In this document: positions 9,707 through 20,821 of the stretch, piece by piece
Layout: each line of letters begins with the position of its first letter
Numbering within the stretch: the stretch's first letter is position 1
Assembly: GCF_963576675.1 (NCBI RefSeq)
Contig: NC_088918.1
Location: 40,643,501 to 40,707,500 of the forward strand
DNA from: Euphorbia lathyris
Taxonomy: Eukaryota > Streptophyta > Magnoliopsida > Malpighiales > Euphorbiaceae
Reading direction: 5' to 3'
DNA length: 64,000 nucleotides
Translations under genes and position numbers: made by a program
The notes under the pieces: model-generated
The model's input: only the letters and a program-made list of their open reading frames with translations
Databases searched by the model: none
What the model was told of the DNA's origin: nothing

Positions 9707-12578
9707 ATGGACGCCGTTCATGCAGACTTCATCATTAAGCGGTTGTGGTTCTGCGAGAGTAATCGGCTAGTCAGGCAGTTTGATCAGTTATGGATCGTCA
9801 GTTCCGAATTAGCAGTTGTAACGTCCGAATCATCGTTGTCCGAATCAGCTCAGTCTTCGGTCAGTATGTCTACGCCAGATGAGAGAATATCAGGGTTAGA
9901 AAGAGTGGTAAACAACCTCAACGATCAGTTAACCGCAATTTTAGTCCAGCTAGACGAGCTTGCAATTAAGAGTAACAAGAGTGGCAGTAAACCAGCTAAG
10001 AGCATTGTGAGCACGGGTCCCCGTTTTGGAAATAACTATCAGGATTGCGTAACAAGCAGTTTGGGAAAGAGAAAACAAAGGGAAGAGGAATGGAAGCAGC
10101 ACATCATTCAGGAAGTGCATGATCTATGCGGGGTAGGCTCTGGGAGTCAGGATTTTTATAACTTGAAGAACTGCTTATCGGCGACTGCTTTGCCTTTGAA
10201 ATTCCAGCTCCCGAACATGAAGAAGTTCGATGGAACTGGGGATCCTACCGCCCATGTAAACCAATATGTGGCAGCAATGAAACACATAATTCTGACGGAG
10301 GAACAAATCCTAGGGTTGTTCAGCGCCTATCTGGAAGGAGTTGCCCTCATGTGGTTTCATGCATTGCCACTAGGAACGAAGAGAGATTGGAAAGAACTAG
10401 CGAAGGTATTCATCACCCAATATAGCTTCAACACTACGTTTGAGGTTATTTTGAGGGAGCTAGAGAGCACCAAGCAGCAGGCTGGGGAGTCTTTGTCCGA
10501 CTTTGTGAGTAGGTGGAGAGCTAAGGCAGCAGTTATAAAACAAAATCCGTCGGAGCAGGATCAGATCCGGGTGGTAATCATTTGCCGTATGTTAAGAATG
10601 AGTTGCGGTGCATGCCTTTCACCAATTTTAATCAGATGTATGGCTATGCTTTGACAGTTGAGGGGGATAAAGAGCCGAAAAGATCTTGTACTAACTGGAC
10701 GAAGTCGGGGTATAGTGTCGGAGGGCCAAGTACTAATATAGAACCTACCGCAATGAAAGTGCTTGAACTTAACGCTATCGGGAAAAGGCAGTTCGCTCAA
10801 TTTGATCTGACCTATGCAAAAGTTTTCGAACGATTGCAGAAAAAGGAGTTGCTGAAAGCCCTTACTCCCAAGAACAAGACAGGACCCACACCACGGATGA
10901 TAACCAGGGGGTATTGCGAGTTCCATAGTAACTACGGGCACACCATTGAAAATTGTGAGAGGCTAAAGCATGAGATCCAGGATCTGATTGATAAAAAGAA
11001 AATAGTCGACCCATCGTCAGCAAACCCTCCCCTTAGGATGAGCGCAATTGGATCTGGGTTGGAAGAGAGCTTTGTGGTGGAGTCATTCTGCGAGTTTAAG
11101 GAGGAGCTGTTGGACTCCAATGAGAAAAGAAATGTGGGAAATGGTTTATACGTGTCTGTTTTGGAGGAAGAGCCAACAGAAGAAGTGATGGACGATAGAA
11201 CTAAAACTGAGGAAACCGAGGAAGTATCATCTCGGAGGATCATGCCTGTGTTGAAATCGTTTAGTGGGGTAGAAGACCCCGAAGCTCATTTGTATGGATA
11301 CGTATGTGCTATGTTTGGGGAGTCATACAAAGTGGAAAAGGTCGCTCCATGGTTCTATCTTTCGCTGGTGGGCGAACCTTTGAAGTGGTTTCAATCGCTA
11401 CCTGACTCGACTACGCATGATTGGTCACTGATGTCAAGCTTGTTTTTGATGAAGTACCGAAGAGATAAAACACAGGCAGGGGAACATAGCGCGATGCAAA
11501 TTGGGCCTATCAAACGTCCGTTTCCGACTGTCAGCAAGTATAATGAAGGCAAGGACCCCATGGAGCACTTGTATTTTTACCTATCCGCTATGGGTCCTTT
11601 AGGCTTCAAAGAGGACGAAATCACGAGTTTGTTTTGCAACTCGTTGGTGGGAGAGTCACTAGTGTGGTATATGTCTCTTTCGATGAACGTTAAAGTGAAT
11701 TGGGCTGAAATGACTAAGAGATTCATCAAGAAGTACACCGTAGGGGGATACCCAGAGGAAGTGCCGATGTTACCCGATGAGGAGACACCTGAGGCGGTGT
11801 TAACCATGGCTAAGTACAAAGGAGGTGAGAACCCCATCGACCACATAAACTGTTTCCGTGTCTACATGTTTGACGCAGGACTCTATTAGTCTAGCATTTT
11901 CCAAAGACACTCATAGGAGAAGCTTTGATGTGGCACCGAATACTCTCGGTAAAGACAAAAGGGGACTGGGGATCCCTCATGGAGGCCTTTGTGCGGAGGT
12001 ATGAGATGTACATTCCGTGGACAAGGTCGTTGGAAGATTTAGAAAGGATCAAGCAATTTCCCGAGGAAGCATTCGTGGATTATGCTAGAAGATGGAGGTT
12101 CAAGTATGCCTCATGTCGGGTCACCTTGAGCGATCAGGAGCAACTCATGTGGATCCGGAAGGGTACTATTCCACTCGTGGCTAGAAGAATGAATGGAGTG
12201 TTCCTCAGGGACTATGAAGAACTGATAGGTTGGGCTCGGTATGGATCGTTGGACCCTTCCTACGTGAATCCGAACGTCCCTCACATAATGGATCTGATGG
12301 TCGTGGATATTTGGGGAAGTTCCTCCGATGAGGATAGTATCAATCAGAGAGTTCTGATCAACATCTGGGATGAGTCTGATGATGAGCTGGAAATGGCTGC
12401 TAGCACCGAAGGAAAGATTCTGCCAGGTTTTGAGATCTTCAATGATGTTACCGACTGGGGCAAAGAAGAAGCAAGTTGTTTCATCGAGGAGATCATGATG
12501 TTAGATCTTAATGTCGAGGAACAGGTGATCACTATTGAGGCCACTGTGGGAGCGGTGGATGAGCCCAGTACCTCCTAG
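9707..12578 (+). pseudogene. gag of element B with four capsid-like modules, frameshifted
   Basis: The frame starts at ATG 9707. A coiled-coil-like stretch (GLERVVNNLNDQLTAILVQL) is followed by capsid-like module 1 (KFDGTGDPTAHVNQYVAAM ... ALMWFHALP, about 10195-10650), then a CX2HX5HX4C motif (YCEFHSNYGHTIENC, about 10915). Module 2 (SFSGVEDPEAHLYGYVCAM ... PLKWFQSLP) is at about 11250-11460. Module 3 (KYNEGKDPMEHLYFYLSAM ... SLVWYMSLS) is at about 11535-11740. Module 4 (KYKGGENPIDHINCFRVYM ... LMWHRILS) is at about 11810-12240. Modules 1 and 4 look full length; 2 and 3 stop near the middle of the domain. Frameshifts lie near 10578 and 11915, a TAG at 11887 and the last stop at 12576. No D-T/S-G protease motif is visible. 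Repeated capsid modules are unusual for a plant Gag. Confidence 0.8.
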
Positions 12579-12626
12579 ACTTATGAGAAACCCGAGAACC
12601 CTGTTGATAACAACTAGATTACCGCT

Positions 12627-12992
12627 TTGTTTGAATCTGATGATGTACTCACCAATACTATCAATGAAATGAATTCTGATTTTGCTTACTTGCTTGATGT
12701 TGATTCTGATCATTCCATGCATTCTCATTCATATAACATGCCTACATTTGAAATCAATACAATAGAAATGTCAACTTTCAATCTTGGCACGGATGAAAAT
12801 CCTAAACTTATACAAATTGCTCAAGAATTAACTACTGAAGAGAGGAAAAAATTTGAGAGAATAATTAAAAAATACGAAATAGTGTTTGTTTGGACATACG
12901 AAGACATGCCAGGAATTGATCAATCAATCGTAACTCACCGTATTCCAACATACCCCGACACAAAGCCCGTGAAGCAGAAACTCCGACGCATG
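12627..12992 (+). pseudogene. 5' end of element B pol (pre-RT linker), cut by the Athila insertion
   Basis: Encodes the linker that normally precedes the reverse transcriptase in plant Ty3/gypsy elements (ELTTEERKKFERIIKKYEIV ... MPGIDQSIVTHRIP), then KPVKQKLRRMRPD, where the reading frame is interrupted at the AGACC target site. It resumes at 22424. The inserted length, LTR to LTR plus one target copy, is 9426 bp, a multiple of three, so the frame on both sides is the same. Confidence 0.85.
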
Positions 12993-12997
12993 AGACC
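12993..12997. repeat. Target site duplication AGACC, left copy
   Basis: AGACC immediately before the left Athila LTR; the second copy is at 22419-22423 immediately after the right LTR. A perfect 5-bp duplication proves insertion by an integrase into element B. Confidence 0.95.
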
Positions 12998-13389
12998 TGA
13001 TAGGGGTAAAAAACCCCTATCTTTGGGTACGGTTTTAGGACGGTTTTTAGGGTCATTTGGCTAATAAGCGAGCAATTCTCGCATTTAAATGCTTTTGTGT
13101 GAGTAAGTTAGGAATTGAGAACATTCTATTTACTTTTCGTCGTTTAGGCTTGTTTTGTAATCAATTTAGGCAAATACGGCCGAAATAGCATGCATATTAG
13201 AATTCCGTTATCTTTTGAAGCTAATTGGTCCGTCAAAAGTCGCACCGAACGAAGCGTTTGCTCAAAATAAGCGATTGACGGATCAATTTGGCTTTTGGAC
13301 TAATGTTTTCCGGAGTTTTTATGCGTGTGCAGGTGTGAAGTCGGACGAAAAAGGTCGCGGAACTCATCGATCTTGGATCGAGCACGCTT

Positions 13390-13535
13390 CGGGCGAAAAC
13401 GCTCGGCGAGCAGGGCCCTACGGGCCATTTCTGCTCGCCGAGCAGGCCGCCAGAGGCCTGCTCGGCGAGCAGGGGGCTGCTCGGCGCGAGCAGCCCTGCT
13501 CGCCGAGCAGCCTTTCCTGCTCAGCGAGCAGCCCT
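13390..13535. repeat. CTGCTCGGCGAGCAG palindrome cluster in Athila U3
   Basis: About seven full or half copies of the 15-bp palindrome CTGCTCGSCGAGCAG lie in ~145 bp, about 115 bp upstream of the TATA box. The right LTR has the same cluster at about 21215-21360 with several substitutions, many at CG dinucleotides. Confidence 0.85.
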
Positions 13536-13648
13536 GCGGGAATTGGTCAAAAAGACCAATTCTGCCCCCACGAAGCCACGTTCGGCCCCACGTCTTCCTA
13601 CACCAACTAGGACACGAAAATAGGTCAAAACGAGGCCCGAGACGCGTC

Positions 13649-13656
13649 TATAAATA
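13649..13656 (+). promoter_or_regulatory. TATA box of Athila 5' LTR
   Basis: TATAAATA preceded by GACGCGTC; the identical site in the right LTR is 21473-21480. Confidence 0.7.
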
Positions 13657-14600
13657 GGAATTTTCAATTGTAAATTATGATCTTTCGTTTTTGTAAATTG
13701 TTTTAGCTTTCCCCTTGTAATTTCTCTCCATCTTCTCCATCTTCCTCAAACTCCATTGAAGCTCCTTCAAAGCTTTCTACCGAGGAATTACTAAGGTTCG
13801 TCCTTAAGATCAAGTCGCCGGCTGCAGAGTAAACAGGTTCCCTGAAAGGGATTTTTGTATCTTCTTTCATCTTTCTATGTTTGTACTCTTTGATACAGTT
13901 GCCGAACTTGTCTTATTGTATCTTGTGACAATTACCTTCACCTTTAATAATAATTTAGCTCTTGTTTTGTTCTATGTTTATTGTCTAATTCTTGTCTTAC
14001 GCTTTATTCAATTGGTTTAACTCATTCAAAAGCCCCAAAATCTAGTAGGCACATATTGCGAGCTGAATCTGACCTAGTCAGAGCCTAGGAGATTGACAAC
14101 CTCTTAGTTGATTAAGCGCCAATTTACTGAGCCTTAGACCTAGTTTCGGCCTTAGGGAATCACGCGCTAGGAACCTCAGGAGGGTAAGTAGGGTTAATCG
14201 CCTTGAATACAAGTGACTCAGGCTAGGTTTTTACTCAGTAGACTTGATAATCTATCTTAATTATTATCGTTCATTCCATGTTCCTTCGAATAGTTTCATT
14301 AATGAAAGATCAATTAGGGGTAGAGTAATTTAGTTAGGGTTAGAATAACTTAGTTAGAATTAGATAACTTAGTTAAGATTAGCATAATTCAACCTAGGAG
14401 TAGATTAATTAAACAACCAAACTCAAAACCCCCCAAGCCTAGATAACATCCGAGATCGAGTAGCTTGATACTTGCAGAAATAAATCCTGTGGACGATAAC
14501 CTGGACTTAAACCAGAAATTTATTACTTGATAACGACGGGGTACACTTATCCCTTAGTGAGTCCTCATCTCTAACCTTAGGTGGGGACGCATCAAGTTTT

Positions 14601-14618
14601 TGGCGCCGTTGCCGGGGA
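14601..14618 (+). promoter_or_regulatory. Primer-binding site of Athila element, tRNA-Asp
   Basis: TGGCGCCGTTGCCGGGGA, a full 18-base complement to the plant tRNA-Asp 3' end, six bases inside the LTR. tRNA-Asp priming is characteristic of the Athila lineage. Confidence 0.9.
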
Positions 14619-14770
14619 TTTATTTCTTCTGCAATATCGAACCAAAGGTCGACTTGTTAGTTTAGGCATTCTTTGTGAATACTTTCCTTGTTAATATCAT
14701 TTATATTTGTATACATATATATACTTGTTGATACACTATTACTTAAAATTGGATCGTTCTTCCAGAAATT

Positions 14771-17700
14771 ATGGACAACAGAGCATCAAACCCGTCCATG
14801 AACGATCTTAACACAAAAATGGACTTCCTGGTGGCTTCGTACAACCAAAATAACCAACCAAGGATACCATTCTGCGAGAGATGCGGCCAGAATCACCCCG
14901 GTAGGGTATGCCACATCAACTATTACGTACCCAGAGGTGAGAATGTAAGCTATTTGGGTAATCATCAAAGGTATAATTCTGAACCCTCAACTTACAACTA
15001 CTACGATCAGGAGCATACACGATATCCACCGGCGCCCTACATGGCACCCATGGATACCCTTCCATGTCCTCATTCTAACTCTGATTTTTATGGCAGGCAG
15101 ACAGGGTACTCAGAAGGAATAATGACTCTCCTAAAAGAGATATCCGTCCGACTGGCAGCCAACGAGGAGGCTTGCAAGACCCTGAGTAACCAGCTCGCCA
15201 CAATCAGACAAGAAGAAAGGGAATGCCACGAGGCGTTCCTCTTGCAAGAAGAGGCGGTTCAAGCCATCGCCCTAAGGAGCGGCAAGGAAGTGGACACACT
15301 CGTGGCCTCTCCATCGCAAATATCTCCGTCACCTCAGGTAAGTAGGGAACCGGAAGTGGTAAGCAACCCCGGTCCTGCATCTGAAACTTCAGCCTCTGAA
15401 AAAGCTGTAGAAAAAGCGGTTAGGCCTTATGCACCAAAACTGTCATTCCCTCAGAAGCAGAAAAAGGCCAACCTAGATAAGAAATTTGCCTGGTTCTCGG
15501 AAATCCTTAGTAGATTAGAAATAAACATTCCATTAATGGAAGCACTAGAGGAGATGCCGAACTATGCAAAATTTCTTAAAGATATGTTGTCAAAAAAGAA
15601 AAAGTTTGGGGAAAATGAGATAGTGGCTTTAACAGAACAATGCTCGGCCATAATCACCCATAAATTACCCCCCAAGCTTAAAGATCAAGGGAGCTTTACC
15701 ATCCCATGTAGGATAGGCAACATGCACATAGATAGGGCATTATGCGATTTAGGAGCAAGTATTAATCTTATGCCTCTATCAATTTTCAAGAAATTGGGGC
15801 TCGGAGAACCTAAACCAACAAACATGACACTGCAGCTAGCGGATAGGTCAATTGCACGGCCTAGAGGTATAGTTGAAGATGTGCTGGTGAAGGTGGACAA
15901 ACTAATCTTCCCGGTCGATTTTGTGGTCCTCGACATGGAAGAAGATGACTCCGTCCCCATTCTCCTCGGGAGACTGTTTCTTGCAACCGGTAGGACACTA
16001 ATAGACGTCCATGGAGGTAAATTGGTCCTAAGGGTGCAGGACGAAGAGGTAACATTTAACGTTTACGAGTCCATGAAATTTCCTCAAGAACGCTCTAAAA
16101 GTTGTAACTTTGTGGATGCACTTATAGATGAATGTGTTGAGGAAGTTGACCTTGATATAAGAAATGCCTCTTTAGAACTCGGTCTAGGTGGTGAGGAATG
16201 TGAAAACTCAAGTGAGCCATTTGAAGATCTCCCACCTGAAAAATGTTATTGGGTTAAGGGTAGAAAAGAGGACCTTGATCGTGAGATCAAACCTAAACCT
16301 AAAACCTCGTTAGAGGAACCTCCAAAATTGGAGCTTAAACCCTTACCCAACAACCTGAAATATGTTTTTCTTCAACCTCCCTCAGATTTACTCGTTATTA
16401 TTTCTTCTTTGTTGACAGTTGAACAGGAAGAAAAATTGGTGGAGGTGCTGATGGAACATAAAGGGGCCTTTGGATGGTCAATCCACGACATCAAAGGTAT
16501 CGACCCCAAAATCTGCACGCATAGAATTTTTCTTGAGGAGGAGATCAAGCCATCTGCCCAACCTCAACGACGGCTCAACCCTAACATGAAAGAGGTGGTA
16601 AAAGTCGAGGTTATAAAACTCCTCGACGCAGGTATCATCTTTCCAATTTCTGATAGCCAATGGGTAAGCCCCGTTCAATGCGTGCCCAAAAAAGGGGGAA
16701 CAACGGTAATGGAAAATGACAAAGGGGAATTAATCCCAACTAGAAAGGTTACGGGTTGGCGTGTATGAATAGATTATAGGAAATTAAACGAGGCCACCCG
16801 TAAAGACCACTTTCCCTTACCATTTATTGATCAAATGTTGGAACGTTTGGCAGGGCATGAATTTTTCTGTACCTTAGATGGGCTATCTGGCTATATGCAA
16901 ATTCCTGTGGACCCTTTGGATCAAGAGAAAACAACATTCACTTGCCCCTATGGGACTTTTGCATATAGACGAATGCCTTTCGGATTATGTAATGCCCCTG
17001 CCACGTTCCAACGTTGTATGATGGCTATGTTTTCTGACATGGTCGAGGAGTTCCTAGAAATTTTCATGGATGATTTTAATGTTGTAGGACCTACTTTCGA
17101 CCAATGTCTTGAAAACTTGGACCGAGTCTTAGAACGTTGTGAAGATAAGAACTTGGCACTTAATTGGGAAAAGTGCCAGTTCATGGTCCAAAACTGTATA
17201 GTATTAGGACACAAGGTGTCGGGGAAGGGGATCGAGGTCGATCCGGCAAAAATTGAGGTGATTGAAAAACTCCCACCTCCTACTAATGTGAAATTGGTTA
17301 GGAGCTTTCTAGGACATGCGGGGTTTTATAGACGGTTTATAAAAGACTTTTCAAAAATCACTAAACCCCTCACTCAATTATTACTGAAAGATGCTGATTT
17401 TAATTTCAATGAAGAATGTATGTTTGCATTTAAATTACTGAAAAAGAAATTAATTGAAGCACCCATTATGGTAAGCCCGGATTGGTCCCTTCCCTTTGAG
17501 TTGATGTGCGATGCCAGTGATCTGGCCGTAGGAGCCTGTCTTGGGCAGAGGGTAGATAAACTGTTCCGCCCAATCTTCTATGCTAGCAAAACCTTAAATG
17601 ATGCACAGCAGAATTATTCAATAACCGAAAAGGAATTGCTAGCTGTAGTGTTTGCCTTTGATAAGTTTATATCCTATTTGGTGTTATCTAAGGTAATTGT

Positions 17701-19237
17701 TTTTACTGACCATGCAGCCTTGAGATATCTGATGAGCAAATAGGATGCAAAACCTAGGCTGATCCGTTGGATCTTACTACTCCAAGAATTTGACATCGAG
17801 ATCAGAGACAAGAAAGGGGTGGAAAACGTAATAGCAGACCACCTATCCAGGTTAGAGTCAGATCAACAAACCTTAGAACATGAGACAATCAAAGAGGTAT
17901 TTCCAGACGAAACATTGTATTCGGTACGATCTCTCCCCTGGTTTGCAGACATCGCAAATTACAAAGTCGGTAACATTCTTCCCCCTGATTTAGATGCAAG
18001 CAAGAAACGTAAGTTCATGTTTGAAAACAAACAATATTTTTGGGAAGAACCATATTTATTTCGATTCTGCACTGATGGCATAATTAGGAGATGTGTACCT
18101 GAAGAGGAGGTAGATTCAGTGATTAATATGTGTCATTCTAGGGAACCAGATGGCCACTTCGGGCCAGATAGGACAGTGGTAAAAATCCTCCAAAGTGGGT
18201 TTTGGTGGCCACAAATGCATAAAGATGTTAATAGCTATATTAAATATTGTGATGCATGTCAGAGAGTAGGAAATATCTCTAGGAGAAATGAGATGCTTCA
18301 ACAAGGTATACTCGTGTGTGAGCTATTTGATGTTTAGGGCATAGACTTCATGGGACCTTTTCCCATGTCACATAAAAACCAATACATTCTTGTGGCGGTT
18401 GATTATGTTTCCAAATGGGTAGAAGCAGAAGCTCTACCCACAAATGATGCTCGAGTAGTGATGAGATTTCTGAGAAAGAATATTTTTACCAGATTCGGGA
18501 CCCCCCGGACCATAATCAGTGATGGGGGATCCCATTTTTGCAATAAGCAATTTGACATGTTGCTCCAGAAGTATGTTGTAGCTCATAGGGTTGCAACACC
18601 TTACCACCCTCAGACGAGTGGCCAGGTAGAAGTGTCAAATAGGGCATTAAAACGTATTCTTGAGAAAACAGTAGGGAATGCTAGAAAAGACTGGAGCCTT
18701 AAGCTGGATGATGCTCTTTGGGCATATCGGACAGCTTTCAAGACTCCAATAGGAATGTCCCCCTATCGTTTAGTTTTCGGAAAATCTTGTCATTTACCGG
18801 TTGAACTAGAGCATAAGGCTTATTGGGCGCTGAAATATTTGAATTTTGACCCAAAACTTTCAGGTGAACTACGACTAACTCAGCTGCACAAACTGGATGA
18901 GCTCCGGTACAACTCTTACGAAAATGCCAAGCTGTACAAAGAACGAACCAAGAGGGTGCATGATAGGAAAGTACAAAAGAAAACCTTTGAAGTAGGTGAC
19001 CAAGTACTCCTATACAACTCCCGACTGAGATTTTTCCCGGGCAAACTCAAAAGTAGATGGCACGGACCATTCTCGGTCATCAACGCACACCCTTCCGGAA
19101 TGGTTGAAATCAAAGGGAGGGATGGAGCCACCCAAAAGGTAAATGGGCACCGCCTAAAGCTTTATCTTGGCAAGAACGATTCGGACGTGCAAGTTCTGCG
19201 CCTACAGACAAGCACAGAATGGGCGGCCGATCAGTAA
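14771..19237 (+). pseudogene. Athila gag-pol, capsid domain missing, three in-frame stops
   Basis: One frame from ATG 14771 to 19237, broken by TGA 16766-16768, TAG 17741-17743 and TAG 18335-18337. The product starts directly with the C-terminal part of Gag (CERCGQNHPGRVCH, about residue 35); the capsid domain that should precede it is absent, with only 176 bp between LTR and ATG. Protease: CDLGASINLM near residue 322 and an LLGRLFL motif near 395. RT: WVSPVQCVPKKGG, then FMDDF near 765. RNase H: MCDASDLAVGACL near 910. Integrase: HHCC finger (CHSREPDGHFG, YCDACQ) and a D-D-E core ([23 protein letters not shown]). The missing capsid and the stops make it non-autonomous. Domain calls are strong. 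Confidence 0.93.
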
Positions 19238-20821
19238 GTTGTCTTCTCCACCCTAACTTTTTACACTCGTACTTCATGGTTTATGATGCAATGTTGGAAC
19301 TTATTGCATATTTTTAGTGTGAGGAGGAGGGGTAGACAAACTTAACAAAAATTGTATAAATTTTTAAATTTTTGTTGCGTCGTGTCTAGTTTAGGTTTGC
19401 GTTTTGGTGTTTTATTTTTTCTTTATTTAGGTTTTGCATGTTTAGGACCTAAAACCGTGAACCTCCTTCGAATCTAAACTTCGTTATTTGTCTTTGAGGG
19501 CTGAAACCCGAATCTAAAATTGCATGACAACTAGTTTAGGCGTAGGACACAACTCTTGTATCTGTAAAAGCATGAGCTACAGTTTGCATTTAGACCCTAC
19601 TTTTGAAGAAATGCTAAAATCATTACTTAGGTAGATAACTTAAGAATTGAAGGCATGTGATATTAAACTTGAGTTTGGGGAAAACTAGTAAACACAAAAT
19701 TGAAACCCAAAGAATTGTGAGCTGAATTTGAGCCTAAGAGCGAACATCAAAAAGCTCTTTTTCTTGACATTTTTGTGTGAATGCTTTGGCTTGTGGAAGA
19801 TTACAGATTTTGCACCTAATACTGTGTTGAACCTACATGCAATGATTTGAGATGATAAACGATGAATCAGCCTCATTAGAATTAACCCTTTTCTTTACCT
19901 TGTTTTTCTTTTTCATCCACTTTAGGAAGCCCCTTTGAGCCGACATTTTTATAGTTTGTAGATCTTCTTTCGTTCTAACCCGTTTTTGCGAACCACAACT
20001 TGGTTCGCCACTTGACCCTTGTTTTTGCAAAGCTCGAACTGAGCCTTTATTTTCTTCTAGCGCTTTATCTTTGTTTATGGCATTACAGTAGCAAGCCAAA
20101 AGGCTAAGAAGTGAATGAGCATCACTATCCCAAAAAAAAAGGAAAAAAAAAGAGGGGGAAGAAAAACAGAAAAAAAAAGAGAAAAGAAAAGAGACGAACA
20201 AAAGGGAAACAAAACTTCATTCCCCAGTTCCTAAAAATCAAAAACGTCTCAAGAAAGCATCCCAAAAGAAAACAAAAATAATAAGGGATGAATAAAAAGC
20301 TCAGTCACTTCATATTTGCTAAAGCCACTTTAACTCTGTTTTTGTAGCGCTAGAATATTTAACCTTTGTTGTACCTTTAACCCTCTAACCACATTACAAC
20401 CCCAATTAGAGGCTGTTTTTTATATCATCGGAGTCATATAGCATAGTAGAGGAACTCGGATGAACGTGCAAAATCAACGTAATCCTAAGCAAGAACATAA
20501 GCCGAGAGTAAACACCTTAGCCACCAAAAAATTGTGTGAATGAGTGAACTACCTATGGTGAGGTGTTTTACTTAGCGATCCCCTCAAGCTCGTTTAATTG
20601 AACATGTGTCCTTTTTGCTTAAAACTATGACCTAATGTAATTGAAATGCGGCTTTTGGATATCGTGTCTCTACTTTGTACTTCCGAATGCATGTAATTAC
20701 AGATGCTCGAAATTATGTCAAGCACCTAGTCAAACTGGGAAGTTTTCTAGCTTGCTTGTGATGGCGAGTTTAGTTTTTTAGTTTACTTGGGGACAAGTAA
20801 AGTTTTAAGTGCGAGGAGGTT
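19238..20821 (+). other. 3' region of Athila element without env-like ORF
   Basis: About 1.6 kb between gag-pol and the right LTR. Athila relatives often carry an env-like ORF here; I see none, only short frames and an A/G-rich stretch (about 20125-20215) that creates a meaningless minus-strand Phe/Ser-rich frame. The polypurine tract GAGGAGG lies just before 20822. Confidence 0.7.

Larger units (their letters stand above)
12998..14594 (+). repeat. Left (5') LTR of the Athila element
   Basis: Starts TGATAGGGG and ends ACGCATCA, giving TGAT/ATCA terminal inverted repeats. Contains a CTGCTCGSCGAGCAG palindrome cluster (about 13390-13535), TATA box 13649-13656 and a long R/U5. The ORFs crossing the palindrome cluster (13215-13657) are not convincing genes. 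Confidence 0.95.

Noticed and set aside
13215..13657. ORFs in the Athila LTRs (also 21039-21491)
   Set aside because: They cross the CTGCTCG palindrome cluster, overlap in several frames and lie in U3 upstream of the promoter.
19833..20201. Minus-strand Phe/Ser-rich ORF in the Athila 3' region as an env-like gene
   Set aside because: It is the complement of an A/G-rich low-complexity tract; no signal peptide or transmembrane pattern beyond poly-Phe.
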